Positions 49,899-59,506 are shown, counted from the first letter of the stretch. The stretch is 64,000 nt of DNA from Microvirga lotononidis (GCF_034627025.1 NZ_CP141048.1:2182001-2246000); one strand, 5' to 3'. Program-made: numbers and translations. The notes: generated by a model from the letters alone, not told the origin.

Positions 49899-50897
49899 AT
49901 GTTTGCATTTCCTGTTCTGCTCGGGGATATCGGCGGGACCAATGCCCGCTTCGCCGTGCTGCCCGCGCCTGGAGCGGCCGTCAAACTCCTGCCGCGCACG
50001 CTGACGGCGCAGACGCCCGATCCGGTCGGAGCGATCAGGATAGCGCTCGAGGCCTATGATGGCCCCGCGCCCCGCTCGGCCATCATCGCCGTGGCGACCC
50101 GCGTCGATGCGCCCGCGATCCGCCTCACCAATGCCCATTGGGTGATCGATGCCGAAGCCATCGGCAAGGCGCTGGACCTCGAGCGCGTCACCCTCGTCAA
50201 CGATTATACGCCGGTCGCCGCCTCCGTGGCGGTGCTCGACGAGGCCAAGGGCGACCTTGCCCCCATCGGGACGTTCGCGCCACCCAAGCACGGCGCGCGG
50301 GTCGTGCTCGGACCCGGAACGGGTCTCGGGGCAGGGGCCCTGGTCCCCGTCGAGGATCGCCTGGCGATCCTCGCGACGGAGGCAGGTCACATCGAATTCG
50401 GGCCGACGAACGACGAGGAGACCGCCATCTGGCCGCATCTGGAGCGGGTCGGCGGGCGGATCTCGGGAGAGGTCGTGCTGTCCGGCCCCGGCTTGTTCCG
50501 AATCGCCAAGGCGCTGGCCGCCCATCGCTGCGTGGACTGCCCCTTCACGATCCCGAACGACGTGCTGGCGGCAGCCCGCGAAGGCAACGCGCTGGCGGTG
50601 GATGCGCTGAGGCATTTCTCGCGCTTCCTCGGCCGCTTTGCCGGCGATCTGGCGCTCACCTTCGAATCCTCCGGCGGCGTCTTCATCGCGGGCGGCATCG
50701 CCCCCCGCATGATCGACATTCTCCAGTCGGGCGACTTCCGGGACGCGTTCGACCGCAAGGCGCCGCACGATGCCTGGGCCCGCAAGGTGCCGGTCTACGC
50801 CATCGTCAACCCGGAACCGGCCCTGGAGGGATTGGCCGCCATCGTGTCGAATCCGCAGCGTTTCATCTTCCAATCGCAAGGGTGGCAGGCTACCTGA
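49899..50897 (+). CDS. glk: Glucokinase
   Basis: A 332-residue ATP-dependent glucokinase of the Glk (ASKHA) family, forming glucose-6-P. Nucleotide-binding motif LLGDIGGTNARFAVL at the start, the substrate segment VNDYTPVAAS, GPGTGLGAGAL and TEAGHIEFGP are all present, with GGVFIAGGIAPRM near the end. It follows the GH15 gene by 118 bp; in that gap ggtgcgaa...ttcgcacc (49797-49827) forms a hairpin without T run. It could recycle glucose released from trehalose. Confidence 0.95.
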   Translation: MFAFPVLLGDIGGTNARFAVLPAPGAAVKLLPRTLTAQTPDPVGAIRIALEAYDGPAPRSAIIAVATRVDAPAIRLTNAHWVIDAEAIGKALDLERVTLVNDYTPVAASVAVLDEAKGDLAPIGTFAPPKHGARVVLGPGTGLGAGALVPVEDRLAILATEAGHIEFGPTNDEETAIWPHLERVGGRISGEVVLSGPGLFRIAKALAAHRCVDCPFTIPNDVLAAAREGNALAVDALRHFSRFLGRFAGDLALTFESSGGVFIAGGIAPRMIDILQSGDFRDAFDRKAPHDAWARKVPVYAIVNPEPALEGLAAIVSNPQRFIFQSQGWQAT

Positions 50898-50963
50898 AGG
50901 CACTGCTGGAAACGCATGGGGACGGTGTGGCCGTCTCCCGCGTCGGAAACCTTTTGGTTGCAT

Positions 50964-52079
50964 ATGAAAACAGAACAGATTGCTCTTTCGCCTCTCGCCC
51001 CCGGGGCGAACCTGTCCCTGACGGTTCAGCGCTTCGGACAGGCAGGGGCCCGTCCCCGCATCTACGTCCAGTCCTCGCTCCATGCCGACGAGATTCCCGG
51101 CATGATCGCGGCCCACCACCTGCGCGAGCGCCTGACGGCTCTCGAGGCCGAGGGACGCATCAAGGGCGAGATCGTCCTCGTGCCCGCCGCCAATCCCATC
51201 GGCCTCGCCCAGCGGGTGATGGGGGACCATATCGGCCGCTTCCATCTCGCCGATGGCGTCAACTTCAACCGGGGCTATCCGTACCTCGTCCCGAAAGTGG
51301 CCGAGCGGATCTCTGGCCAACTTACGCAGGACGGCGAGGCGAATGTCCGCCTGATCCGTGAAGCCCTGCGGGCCGAGCTGGAGGCCTGGCAGCCGTCGAA
51401 CGCCGCCGAGGTCATGAAGAAGGCTTTGCTGGGCCTCGCCCAGGAGGCGGACATCGTGCTCGACCTGCACTGCGACTCGGAAGCCGTGGTGCATCTCTAC
51501 ACCCACACGCGCTCGGCCGAGGAATTCGCCCCGCTCTCCGCGCTGATCGGCTCCCATGCCTATCTGCTTGCCGACGAATCGGGCGACGAGCCCTTCGACG
51601 AGGCCTGCAGCCGCCCCTGGGCGGAGCTGGCCGACCGCTTTCCGGATCGCCCGGTCCCGTTCGCCTGCCATTCCACGACCCTGGAGTTCCGGGGCGAGCG
51701 CGACGTGACCCATGAAACCGGCCAAGCCGATGCGGCCGCGATGATCGATTACCTGATCCTGCGCGGCGCCATCGCCGGCGAGATGCCCCAGGTGCCCGAG
51801 GCCCTGTGCCGGGCGACCCCCCTGGCCGCCTCCGAACCGGTGCAGGCTCCGGAGAACGGCATCCTGGTGTTCAGGACCGAAATCGGCACGAAGGTGAAGG
51901 AGGGTGAGGTCCTGGCGGACGTGATCGACCCGCTGACCGGCGCCGTAACCCCGGCCAAGGCGCCTACCGATGGCGTGATGTTCGCCCGGGTCGCCGTGCG
52001 CTTCGCCACGAAAGGCATGCGGATCGCCAAGGTGGCCGGCACCACGGCCAAGCGGACGGGCAAGCTGCTCGGGGCGTAA
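50964..52079 (+). CDS. Succinylglutamate desuccinylase/aspartoacylase-family hydrolase
   Basis: A 371-residue zinc hydrolase of the M14/AstE-AspA group. Zinc ligands appear as HADEIPG (H and E) and the histidine in IVLDLHCDSE; NFNRGYP carries the substrate-binding Asn-Arg. The last 90 residues form a separate beta domain (ENGILVFRTEIGTKVKEGEV) that resembles a lipoyl-like barrel. It removes an acyl group from an N-acyl amino acid or related amide; substrate unknown. The ATG at 50964 has no clear ribosome site. A terminator follows. Confidence 0.9.
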   Translation: MKTEQIALSPLAPGANLSLTVQRFGQAGARPRIYVQSSLHADEIPGMIAAHHLRERLTALEAEGRIKGEIVLVPAANPIGLAQRVMGDHIGRFHLADGVNFNRGYPYLVPKVAERISGQLTQDGEANVRLIREALRAELEAWQPSNAAEVMKKALLGLAQEADIVLDLHCDSEAVVHLYTHTRSAEEFAPLSALIGSHAYLLADESGDEPFDEACSRPWAELADRFPDRPVPFACHSTTLEFRGERDVTHETGQADAAAMIDYLILRGAIAGEMPQVPEALCRATPLAASEPVQAPENGILVFRTEIGTKVKEGEVLADVIDPLTGAVTPAKAPTDGVMFARVAVRFATKGMRIAKVAGTTAKRTGKLLGA

Positions 52080-52154
52080 AGGGAGTGGGTCACACCGGGC
52101 TGACCCTCGTAGCCCTCGGGACGATGCTAGAGATTGGAGCCAGCTCCAGACCAA

Positions 52155-52187
52155 AAAGAAAGGCCGCCCCGAGAGGCGGCCTTTCCA
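52155..52187 (-). terminator. Hairpin terminator, T-tract on the minus strand
   Basis: Eleven-base-pair stem gaaaggccgcc / ggcggcctttc with loop ccgaga. On the minus strand it is followed by CTTTTTGG, a proper U-tract; on the plus strand only TTTCC lies at the stem base. It can end the hydrolase gene but is better placed to end leftward transcription from the small ORF at 52230-52304. Confidence 0.85.
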
Positions 52188-52229
52188 TTGTCGGTTCCAC
52201 GGCCCGCTTAAAGCCGGCCAGTTTGTGCG

Positions 52230-52304
52230 TTACGCACTAATCTCGGCAGAGGCCAAGATCCAGGTCACGGCAACCGGGGACCGTAGGGTATGACAATGAG
52301 ACAC
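52230..52304 (-). CDS. 24-codon ORF with a maximal Shine-Dalgarno
   Basis: Reading leftward from GTG 52304, the ORF encodes a 24-residue peptide containing SHCHTLRSPVAVTW and ending in ASAEISA. The 16 bases just before it (52319 to 52304) are AAAGGAGGTGATCCAG, an exact complement of the 16S rRNA 3-prime tail; the GGAGG core is seven bases from the GTG. The stop codon sits at the centre of the palindrome gtgcgttacgcac (52225-52237), and a terminator with U-tract follows at 52155-52187. The whole transcript would be about 170 nt. No gene follows in this direction, so it is not an obvious leader peptide. Function unknown. Confidence 0.55.
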   Translation of the reverse strand: MSHCHTLRSPVAVTWILASAEISA

Positions 52305-52319
52305 TGGATCACCTCCTTT
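52304..52319 (-). promoter_or_regulatory. Full-length 16S-tail complement (ribosome binding site)
   Basis: Sixteen consecutive bases match the complement of the 16S 3-prime end. Upstream on the minus strand, TTGCTG and TATGGG about 16 bp apart (near 52337-52366) could be a promoter, but this pair is weak evidence. Confidence 0.7.
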
Positions 52320-52425
52320 CGCTGTTGACGGGAAACCCCCATATGGGGTGAGAAGAGCACAGCAAAAGGGCGGGGCGCTGCGGCGTTCTGTCCCCACCGT
52401 CGTTCCCAGAGAATTTTTGACCGCC

Positions 52426-54009
<1,584 letters not shown>

Positions 54010-54035
54010 CGGCCTTGTGACGAGGAAGCGCCCGG

Positions 54036-54051
54036 CCGCAAACTTGCGGCG
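54036..54051 (+). terminator. Weak hairpin after prfC
   Basis: Seven-base-pair stem gccgcaa / ttgcggc with a 2-nt loop; followed by a GC-rich stretch and then CCTTTTG some 10 bases later. Confidence 0.4.
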
Positions 54052-54179
54052 GGGCGCAGCCTTTTGTATATGTGACACCGGACGCCCGAGAGGCGTTCGT
54101 TTCGACAGGATGTGTGCCGCAATGGATTTCAACCGGACAGCAATGCCGACCTGCCTTGCCACCGGGGACATCCATTTCC

Positions 54180-55769
54180 ATGCCTGCTTCGATCACTCTC
54201 TCCCATCTTTCATGGTCCGCGCCTGACGGGCGCTCCCTCCTTTCCGATCTCGACCTGAGCTTCGGTCCGGAGCGGACAGGGCTCGTCGGCCGCAACGGCG
54301 TCGGCAAGACCACGCTGCTCCGATTGATCACCGGCGCGCTGCCGCCCCATGCGGGCAGCGTCACCGTTCATGGCAGCCTGGGGATCTTGCGCCAGACGGT
54401 GCAGATCGACCCGGCCGGGACCATCGCGTCCCTGTTCGGTGCCGTCGATGCGCTGGCGCTCCTGCGCCGCGCCGAGACCGGTGAGGCATCGGCCGAGGAA
54501 CTGGCCGGCGCCGACTGGACGCTGGAGGCTCGCATGGCTTCCGCTCTCGCGGACGTCGGACTCGACGTGCCGCCGGAGACATTTCTGTCGAACCTGTCGG
54601 GCGGGCAGAATACGCGAGCCCGCCTTGCGGCGCTGATCTTCGCCAAGCCCGACTTCCTGCTCCTCGACGAACCGACGAACAATCTCGACCGGGACGGACG
54701 CGACGCGGTGCTGGACCTCCTCGAACGCTGGAGGGGAGGAGCGATCGTCGTCAGCCATGACCGCGAACTGCTCGACACCATGGATGCCGTCGTCGAGCTG
54801 ACCTCGCTCGGTGCCACGCGTTACGGCGGCAACTGGAGCCGGTACCGCGAACGCAAGGCGCTGGAACTCGCGGCGGCTCGGCGCGATCTGGCGGACGCGG
54901 AAAAGCGTGTGGCCGAGATCGACCGTAAGGCGCAGGAGGTCGTCGAGCGAAAGGCGCGCAAGGATGGCGCGGCCAAGCGAAAACGCGCCAGGGGTGACAT
55001 GCCGCGCATCCTCATGAACGGGTTGAAGAACCGCAGCGAGGAAACGAGCGGCAGCAACGCCCGCCTTGCCGAGCGCCGTCGCGTGCAGGCTCACGAGGAG
55101 GCTGCTTCCGCGCGCGAACGCATCGAGATCCTGCAGCCGTTCTCCGTGGTGCTTGCGCCGACGCATCTGCCTGCCGGCAGGACGGTTCTCGCTATTGATG
55201 CCGCGAGCGTCGGCTACGAGCCGGAGCGGCCGATCCTGCGCGATCTCTCGTTCACCATCGTCGGGCCGGAGCGCGTCGCCGTCACCGGGCCGAACGGATC
55301 GGGCAAGACCACGTTGCTGGCGTTGATCACCGGGCAGCTGCAGGCCTGGACCGGGAGCGTGAAGGTCATGACGGAATTCGCGCTGTTCGACCAGCAGGTG
55401 AGCCTGCTTGATCCGTCTCTCACGATCCGCGACAATTTCCGCCGCATCAATCCGGATGCGAACGAGAACACCTGCCGGGCCGCTCTGGCCCGTTTCATGT
55501 TCCGGGCCGATGCGGCGTTGCAGCCCGTCTCAACATTGAGCGGAGGGCAATTGCTGCGCGCGGGCCTCGCCTGCGTGCTGGGTGGGCCGAAGCCGCCCGC
55601 CTTCTTGATTCTCGACGAACCGACGAACCATCTCGATATCGATTCCATCGAAGCCGTCGAGGCGGGGCTGCGCGCCTATGACGGGGCGCTCTTGATCGTC
55701 AGTCACGACGGGGCGTTTCTCGAATCTGTCCGGATCACGCGCCGATGGAATCTCGGGGACACGACATGA
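54180..55769 (+). CDS. ABC-F family ATPase (second copy)
   Basis: A 529-residue soluble protein with two ATP cassettes. Cassette 1: GRNGVGKTTLLRLITG, LSGGQNTRARLAALIF, FLLLDEPTNNLD. Cassette 2: GPNGSGKTTLLALITG, LSGGQLLRAGLACVLG, FLILDEPTNHLD. The linker is basic and rich in A, R, E and K (KAQEVVERKARKDGAAKRKR). It differs from the ABC-F at 8961 and is closer to the branch that includes YheS/Uup-like and some ribosome-protection proteins; no resistance role can be claimed. The ATG at 54180 is chosen because the family N-terminus (ITLSHLSW) starts there. Confidence 0.9.
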   Translation: MPASITLSHLSWSAPDGRSLLSDLDLSFGPERTGLVGRNGVGKTTLLRLITGALPPHAGSVTVHGSLGILRQTVQIDPAGTIASLFGAVDALALLRRAETGEASAEELAGADWTLEARMASALADVGLDVPPETFLSNLSGGQNTRARLAALIFAKPDFLLLDEPTNNLDRDGRDAVLDLLERWRGGAIVVSHDRELLDTMDAVVELTSLGATRYGGNWSRYRERKALELAAARRDLADAEKRVAEIDRKAQEVVERKARKDGAAKRKRARGDMPRILMNGLKNRSEETSGSNARLAERRRVQAHEEAASARERIEILQPFSVVLAPTHLPAGRTVLAIDAASVGYEPERPILRDLSFTIVGPERVAVTGPNGSGKTTLLALITGQLQAWTGSVKVMTEFALFDQQVSLLDPSLTIRDNFRRINPDANENTCRAALARFMFRADAALQPVSTLSGGQLLRAGLACVLGGPKPPAFLILDEPTNHLDIDSIEAVEAGLRAYDGALLIVSHDGAFLESVRITRRWNLGDTT

Positions 55770-55790
55770 CGCTCTCGTGAAAGGGGCGGG

Positions 55791-55827
55791 CATCGGGCGT
55801 AACGTGGGAGCGCCGTCCGATGCTGCA
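55791..55827. repeat. Palindrome between convergent genes (possible solo half-element)
   Basis: gcatcgggcg...cgccgtccgatgc between the ABC-F gene and the PfkB gene; arms match the second half of the bipartite repeat family. It may also act as a bidirectional terminator. Confidence 0.4.
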
Positions 55828-55847
55828 ATCGGGAGAGGGCGTAGGGC

Positions 55848-56750
55848 TCAGGCGGCCAGCTTGCGCTCGGCGTAGCGCTCCTGCACCTGCGAGATGTCTT
55901 CGATGCTCGGCAGGCTCGCCTCGTTGCCGAGATGCTGGATCGCATGGGCGGATGCCGCGCGGGCGAAGATGAAATGCTCGCGCCAGGGCAGGTCGGGGCG
56001 GGCCATGGCGGAATAGACATAGGCGCCGTGGAAGATATCGCCGGCGCCGTTGGTGTCCACCACGGCGTCGCCGGGAACGTTCAGGGCCGGCAGGACGCTT
56101 TCCTGCCCGGTCTCGTCGTACCAGACGAGGCCGCGCTCGCCCAAGGTCACGCCGCCGATCTTGCAGCCGCGGCTCTTGAGGTATTCCAGCATCCCGGACG
56201 GGCTCAGGTCCATCTGCTCGCAGAGACGCTCGGCCACGATGGCGACGTCGATGAATTCCAGGAGTTCATGGGTGTTGGAACGCAGGCCGCCGCCGTCGAG
56301 CGAGGTCAGGATGCCGGATTCGCGGCAGATCTTCGCGTAGTGCATGGCCGCGTCGGCCTGGTGGCCGTCGAGATGCAGGGCTTTGCAGCCCTGGAGGTTC
56401 AGTGGCGGCACCGGGTGCAGATAGTGATCGTCGCGGCAGCGGACGATGGCGCGCTTGCCGCCCCGGGGCATGATGAAGGACAGGGACGATTCATGGACCT
56501 TCCTGTGGTGGACCGAGATGCCGTACTTCGCCGCCATGTCGATGAACATCCGGCCGAGCCAGTCGTCGGCGATGGAGGTCAGAAGGTCCGGCGCGATTCC
56601 GAGCTTGGCGCAGGCGAAGGCGGCCGTGACCGCGTTGCCGCCGAACGAGATCGCATAATCACGCGCCACGGTTTTCTCATCCCCCGTCGGAAGCTCGTCC
56701 GCCAGGAAGGTCACGTCGATATAGGTCTGGCCCACGAAGAGAGCATGCAT
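55848..56750 (-). CDS. PfkB-family carbohydrate kinase
   Basis: A 300-residue ribokinase-fold sugar kinase. The N-terminal glycine pair region YAISFGGNAVTAAFACAKLG and the C-terminal signature DTNGAGDIFHGAYVYS, with the catalytic aspartate, are intact. Substrate unknown; fructose, ribose, tagatose-6-P and adenosine kinases share this fold. ATG 56750 is preferred to the more upstream frame opening. It lies about 0.8 kb left of the amino-sugar recycling genes, on the same strand. Confidence 0.9.
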   Translation of the reverse strand: MHALFVGQTYIDVTFLADELPTGDEKTVARDYAISFGGNAVTAAFACAKLGIAPDLLTSIADDWLGRMFIDMAAKYGISVHHRKVHESSLSFIMPRGGKRAIVRCRDDHYLHPVPPLNLQGCKALHLDGHQADAAMHYAKICRESGILTSLDGGGLRSNTHELLEFIDVAIVAERLCEQMDLSPSGMLEYLKSRGCKIGGVTLGERGLVWYDETGQESVLPALNVPGDAVVDTNGAGDIFHGAYVYSAMARPDLPWREHFIFARAASAHAIQHLGNEASLPSIEDISQVQERYAERKLAA

Positions 56751-56844
56751 GGCTGAAATCGTCTCGGATCTGGATACGATGCGGGAAGTCTTGGACGAGC
56801 AGGGCCGATTAGGCAAGCTCTTCCGGCCCAGGGGCTGGGCGAGG

Positions 56845-56925
56845 CGGGCCCGGTGATCCCGATCCCCTGACGCCGAGCCTCACCGGATCGGGATGGCCGG
56901 GACAGGCCCGGCCATGACGGCCCGG
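56845..56925. repeat. Alphaproteobacterial dispersed palindromic repeat, copy 2
   Basis: ggtgatcccgatcccctgac...caccggatcgggatggccggg and gacaggcccggccatgacggcccgg. Shares the ggccatgacgg and gtgatcccgat words with copies 1 and 3. Confidence 0.6.
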
Positions 56926-57222
56926 GTGCACGTTGATCGGTTCCTGTCAAAGAGCAGCACCTTGGGGCCCGCAGCTTGCGCTGCGAGCCTTTCAGGGATC
57001 GAGGGTGGCGCGACGGGCCGTCCGGCTCGCTTATGGAGATTAGCTAGAATAGCCGGAAGGCCGCTTCGCGCACGGTTCTTTTAGGCGTTTCGACTTGGAC
57101 CAGCGCAGGGCTGCCAAGGGCCTCCTGCCGCCGGCTGCGTGACCGGCGGACAGGACCGTGCCGGATCCCACACCGTGCGACGCCTCGCGAAGCGCGCCCC
57201 TCGTCGGATCAGGCTGTGCAAC

Positions 57223-57266
57223 GATATAGCCAAGGTTCATCCCCCTGTCAAGAACAAAGTGAGAAC
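57223..57266 (-). promoter_or_regulatory. LexA-type SOS box joined to a strong sigma-70-like promoter
   Basis: GAAC-N7-GAAC at 57252-57266 (aaagtga between the halves) is the known alphaproteobacterial LexA site. On the minus strand it is directly followed by TTGACA (57251-57246), a 17-bp spacer and TATATC (57228-57223). Transcription would begin near 57216 and run leftward. No recognised gene follows within about 470 bp. Confidence 0.7.
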
Positions 57267-57295
57267 ATAACATCACGCTTCCCACACCCGCCGCG

Positions 57296-57480
57296 TCATC
57301 ACCTCCCCGGACTTGATCCGGGGACCCGTGCCGGTGATCCCGATGCCTTGGAGCGCCGCGCTTCACACAATCGAGATGGCCGGGACGAGCCCGGCCATGA
57401 CGGAGAGGGTGTCGTTCCAGGCGCTGACGCGATGGCCGAACCGTTCCCGGACCTGATCCGGGAACGGCCATGACGGGGGA
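57296..57480. repeat. Alphaproteobacterial dispersed palindromic repeats, copies 3 and 4
   Basis: ccccggacttgatccgggg (57301-57320), then ggtgatcccgatgcc, then cgggacgagcccggccatgacgg, then a second unit ttcccggacctgatccgggaacggccatgacggggg. This is a tandem or nested pair of the family seen at 2402-2520. Confidence 0.7.
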
Positions 57481-57562
57481 GGGTGCCATCCCCTGCCATA
57501 GGGGATTCCACCGGAGCGCTTGTCGCATCGGGCGGCCGCACGAGGGCGACCTTGATCCTGCA

Positions 57563-58471
57563 TCACACCTTGTTGAGCGTGGCTGCCAGCCGGGCCGCCG
57601 TGAGGGCCGCGTCAAGGTCGGTGGCGATGAACTCGACCGGGGCCACCAGCTGCTTCCGGAAGGAATCGGACAGGAGCGGGTGGAGGCGCGCCGAGCCGCC
57701 CACCAAGGCCACGGGCCGGGGGCCGAGGCGCTTGATCAGCGCATTGGCGAGGCGGGCCAGCTCCTCGCCCGCATCCTTCAGGATGGTCAGGGCGGTCCCG
57801 TCGCCGGCCTGGGCCGCTTCGCCCACGGCGCGGGCGAGAGAGCCGATCTTGCCGCGGTCGCCGCCATAAACGAAGGATCGCACGATGTTCCAGTCCGTGC
57901 CGCCGAGCGCCTTGGCCAGACAGGTGCCGAGGATCGTCGTCCAGCCCGCTCCCGGGCTTTCCTCCTCGGCACGCAGCACGGCCTTGAGGGCCTCGCGGGC
58001 GATCCAGAAGCCGGAGCCGCCGTCATCGATCAGGTTGCCGCGCCCGCCGACCCGGATGACGTCCTTGTCCTCCGACAGGTAATAGCCGATGGAGCCGGTG
58101 CCGCTATAGACCAGAATACCTTCGCCCAGGGCGAAATAGGACAGGTAGGCGATCCACATGTCCTCCGCGACGAAGACCTTGTCGGGTGCGAGCTCGAAGG
58201 TCTCCGCGAAGAGGGCCCGCATGGTCGCCTCGGCCGGGGTGTCGCGGGTCAGCCCCGTGATGCCCGCGATGATGCCGAGCGGCCGGCCCTGCTTCATCAC
58301 CGCCTGGGCCATGTCGAGGACGATCTGCCGGGCGCGCTCCTCGGCCGCGGCGGAGAAGAGGTGGCCGGTCAGGGGAGCGACGGCCCCTTGAGCCATGCAC
58401 TGGCCGCTCGGATCCGCCAGCCGCCAGCGCGTAGCGGTGCCGCCCGCGTCGATGCCAAGCCCCAGCCCCAT
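57563..58471 (-). CDS. BadF/BadG-family ATPase, probable amino-sugar kinase
   Basis: A 302-residue ASKHA protein. Phosphate-1 loop GLGIDAGGTATRWRLAD, the ALGEGILVYSGTGSIGYYL loop, and VALVGGSARLHPLL are typical of N-acetylglucosamine/N-acetylmuramate kinases of the BadF type. Neighbours murQ (41 bp upstream) and anmK make amino-sugar phosphorylation the best guess; it might supply GlcNAc-6-P or MurNAc-6-P. Last gene of the leftward cluster. Confidence 0.87.
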   Translation of the reverse strand: MGLGLGIDAGGTATRWRLADPSGQCMAQGAVAPLTGHLFSAAAEERARQIVLDMAQAVMKQGRPLGIIAGITGLTRDTPAEATMRALFAETFELAPDKVFVAEDMWIAYLSYFALGEGILVYSGTGSIGYYLSEDKDVIRVGGRGNLIDDGGSGFWIAREALKAVLRAEEESPGAGWTTILGTCLAKALGGTDWNIVRSFVYGGDRGKIGSLARAVGEAAQAGDGTALTILKDAGEELARLANALIKRLGPRPVALVGGSARLHPLLSDSFRKQLVAPVEFIATDLDAALTAARLAATLNKV

Positions 58472-58512
58472 GACCCGTCGCCTCTTGTTTCAGCCGGCTG
58501 ACTGGCCGGCCC

Positions 58513-59403
58513 TTATGCAGTCCTGGTGAAGTCTGCCAGGGCTTTGCGCAGATTGCCACCGTTTCGCGCGAGCGCGCCGCGCGCATCCTCAAGGTTCGCG
58601 CCGAGCGCGATGAGAACGGCCGTCTTCAGATCGCCGTCCGATTGCCGGATCGCCTCGATGGCGGTGGCATCGTCGCAATCGGTGATCTGCGAGACCATGA
58701 TCTCGCTGCGGCGGCGCAGCTTGGCGTTCGTGGCCCGCATGTTGACCATGAGACCGCGATAGACCCGGTCCATCCGGACCATGATCAGGGTGGACAGGAG
58801 GTTGAGAATGACCTTCTGCGCCGTGCCTGCCTTCATGCGGGTCGAACCGGCGATCACCTCTTCGCCCGTATCGGCGAGGATCGGGTGCGAGCAGGCTTCC
58901 AGAATGGGTGTATCGGGATTGTTGGAGATGCCGATGGTCTGCGCGCCGCGCGAGGCCGCTTCCTTCAAGGCCGCGATGGTGAAGGGCGTCCGGCCGCTGG
59001 CCGCGACGCCGATCACCACATCGTCCGGACCGATGCCGTTGTCGCGGATTCCCGCGATGCCTTCCTCGACCGAATCCTCGGCGTTCTCGACCGCCTGCAT
59101 GATGGCGCCCGTGCCGCCGGCGATCAGATACACCACCCGGTCGTCAGGCCAGTTGAAGGTCGGCGGCAATTCCGTTCCGTCCTGGACGCCGATGCGGCCC
59201 GAGGTGCCGGCTCCCGCATAGACGAGCCGCCCGCCCCGGCGCAGGCGCTTTACCGCCTCCTCCGCCGCGGCCGCGATGGCCGGGAGGGAGGGCCGGACGG
59301 CGGCCACCGCCGCGAGCTGGCCCTCGTAGAAAGCCGAGAGGACGTCGAGGCTCGGCCACGTGTCGAGATCTTGGTAGCGGGTGCTGAAATGTTCTGTCGC
59401 CAT
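58513..59403 (-). CDS. murQ: N-acetylmuramic acid 6-phosphate etherase
   Basis: A 296-residue SIS-domain lyase that splits MurNAc-6-P to GlcNAc-6-P and D-lactate. Characteristic stretches: ERFSTRYQDLDTWP-like start, RLVYAGAGTSGRIGVQDGTELPPTF, VVIGVAASGRTPF and EVIAGSTRMKAGTAQK. ATG 59403 gives the normal length. The leader carries an operator-like site (59419-59442) also found in front of the importer gene. Confidence 0.97.
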   Translation of the reverse strand: MATEHFSTRYQDLDTWPSLDVLSAFYEGQLAAVAAVRPSLPAIAAAAEEAVKRLRRGGRLVYAGAGTSGRIGVQDGTELPPTFNWPDDRVVYLIAGGTGAIMQAVENAEDSVEEGIAGIRDNGIGPDDVVIGVAASGRTPFTIAALKEAASRGAQTIGISNNPDTPILEACSHPILADTGEEVIAGSTRMKAGTAQKVILNLLSTLIMVRMDRVYRGLMVNMRATNAKLRRRSEIMVSQITDCDDATAIEAIRQSDGDLKTAVLIALGANLEDARGALARNGGNLRKALADFTRTA

Positions 59404-59418
59404 TGTGCCAACTTTCTT

Positions 59419-59442
59419 CCAGACCAGTATAGGACCAGTTGG
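59419..59442 (-). promoter_or_regulatory. Operator-like site 1 in front of murQ
   Basis: On the minus strand ccaactggtcctatactggtctgg: two CTGGTC boxes eight bases apart, 16 bp before the murQ start. The AACTGGTCC word is shared with 61689-61720. It resembles sites of GntR-type repressors. The regulator is not in this window. Confidence 0.5.
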
Positions 59443-59506
59443 TGACGCTCCACAACGGCCCGAGTAAAGCCGGGCAGGGCCAGCGATCAACTTTCTGTCG
59501 GCATCC

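Larger units (their letters stand above)
56751..57562. other. 812-bp stretch without a recognised gene
   Basis: The longest non-coding stretch of the window. It holds two copies of the alphaproteobacterial palindromic repeat (56845-56925; 57296-57480) and, between them, a LexA-like box with a strong leftward promoter (57223-57266). About 470 bp lie between that promoter and the PfkB gene. In it, AGGAGG near 57121-57126 precedes a TTG-started 25-codon basic ORF (to about 57045), which is too weak to call. Confidence 0.6.

Noticed and set aside
49734..52154. 806-codon leftward open frame opposite glk and the M14-type hydrolase
   Set aside because: Same shadow pattern; both opposing genes carry intact catalytic motifs.
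52261..52319. Fragment of a 16S rRNA gene 3-prime end on the plus strand
   Set aside because: CTGGATCACCTCCTTT and an upstream CCGTAGGG do match, but the segment between differs in length and sequence and nothing further upstream aligns; a long Shine-Dalgarno on the other strand explains the match better.
57045..57126. TTG-started 25-codon basic ORF behind the SOS promoter
   Set aside because: AGGAGG is only three bases from the TTG and the composition is not convincing; kept only as a remark.
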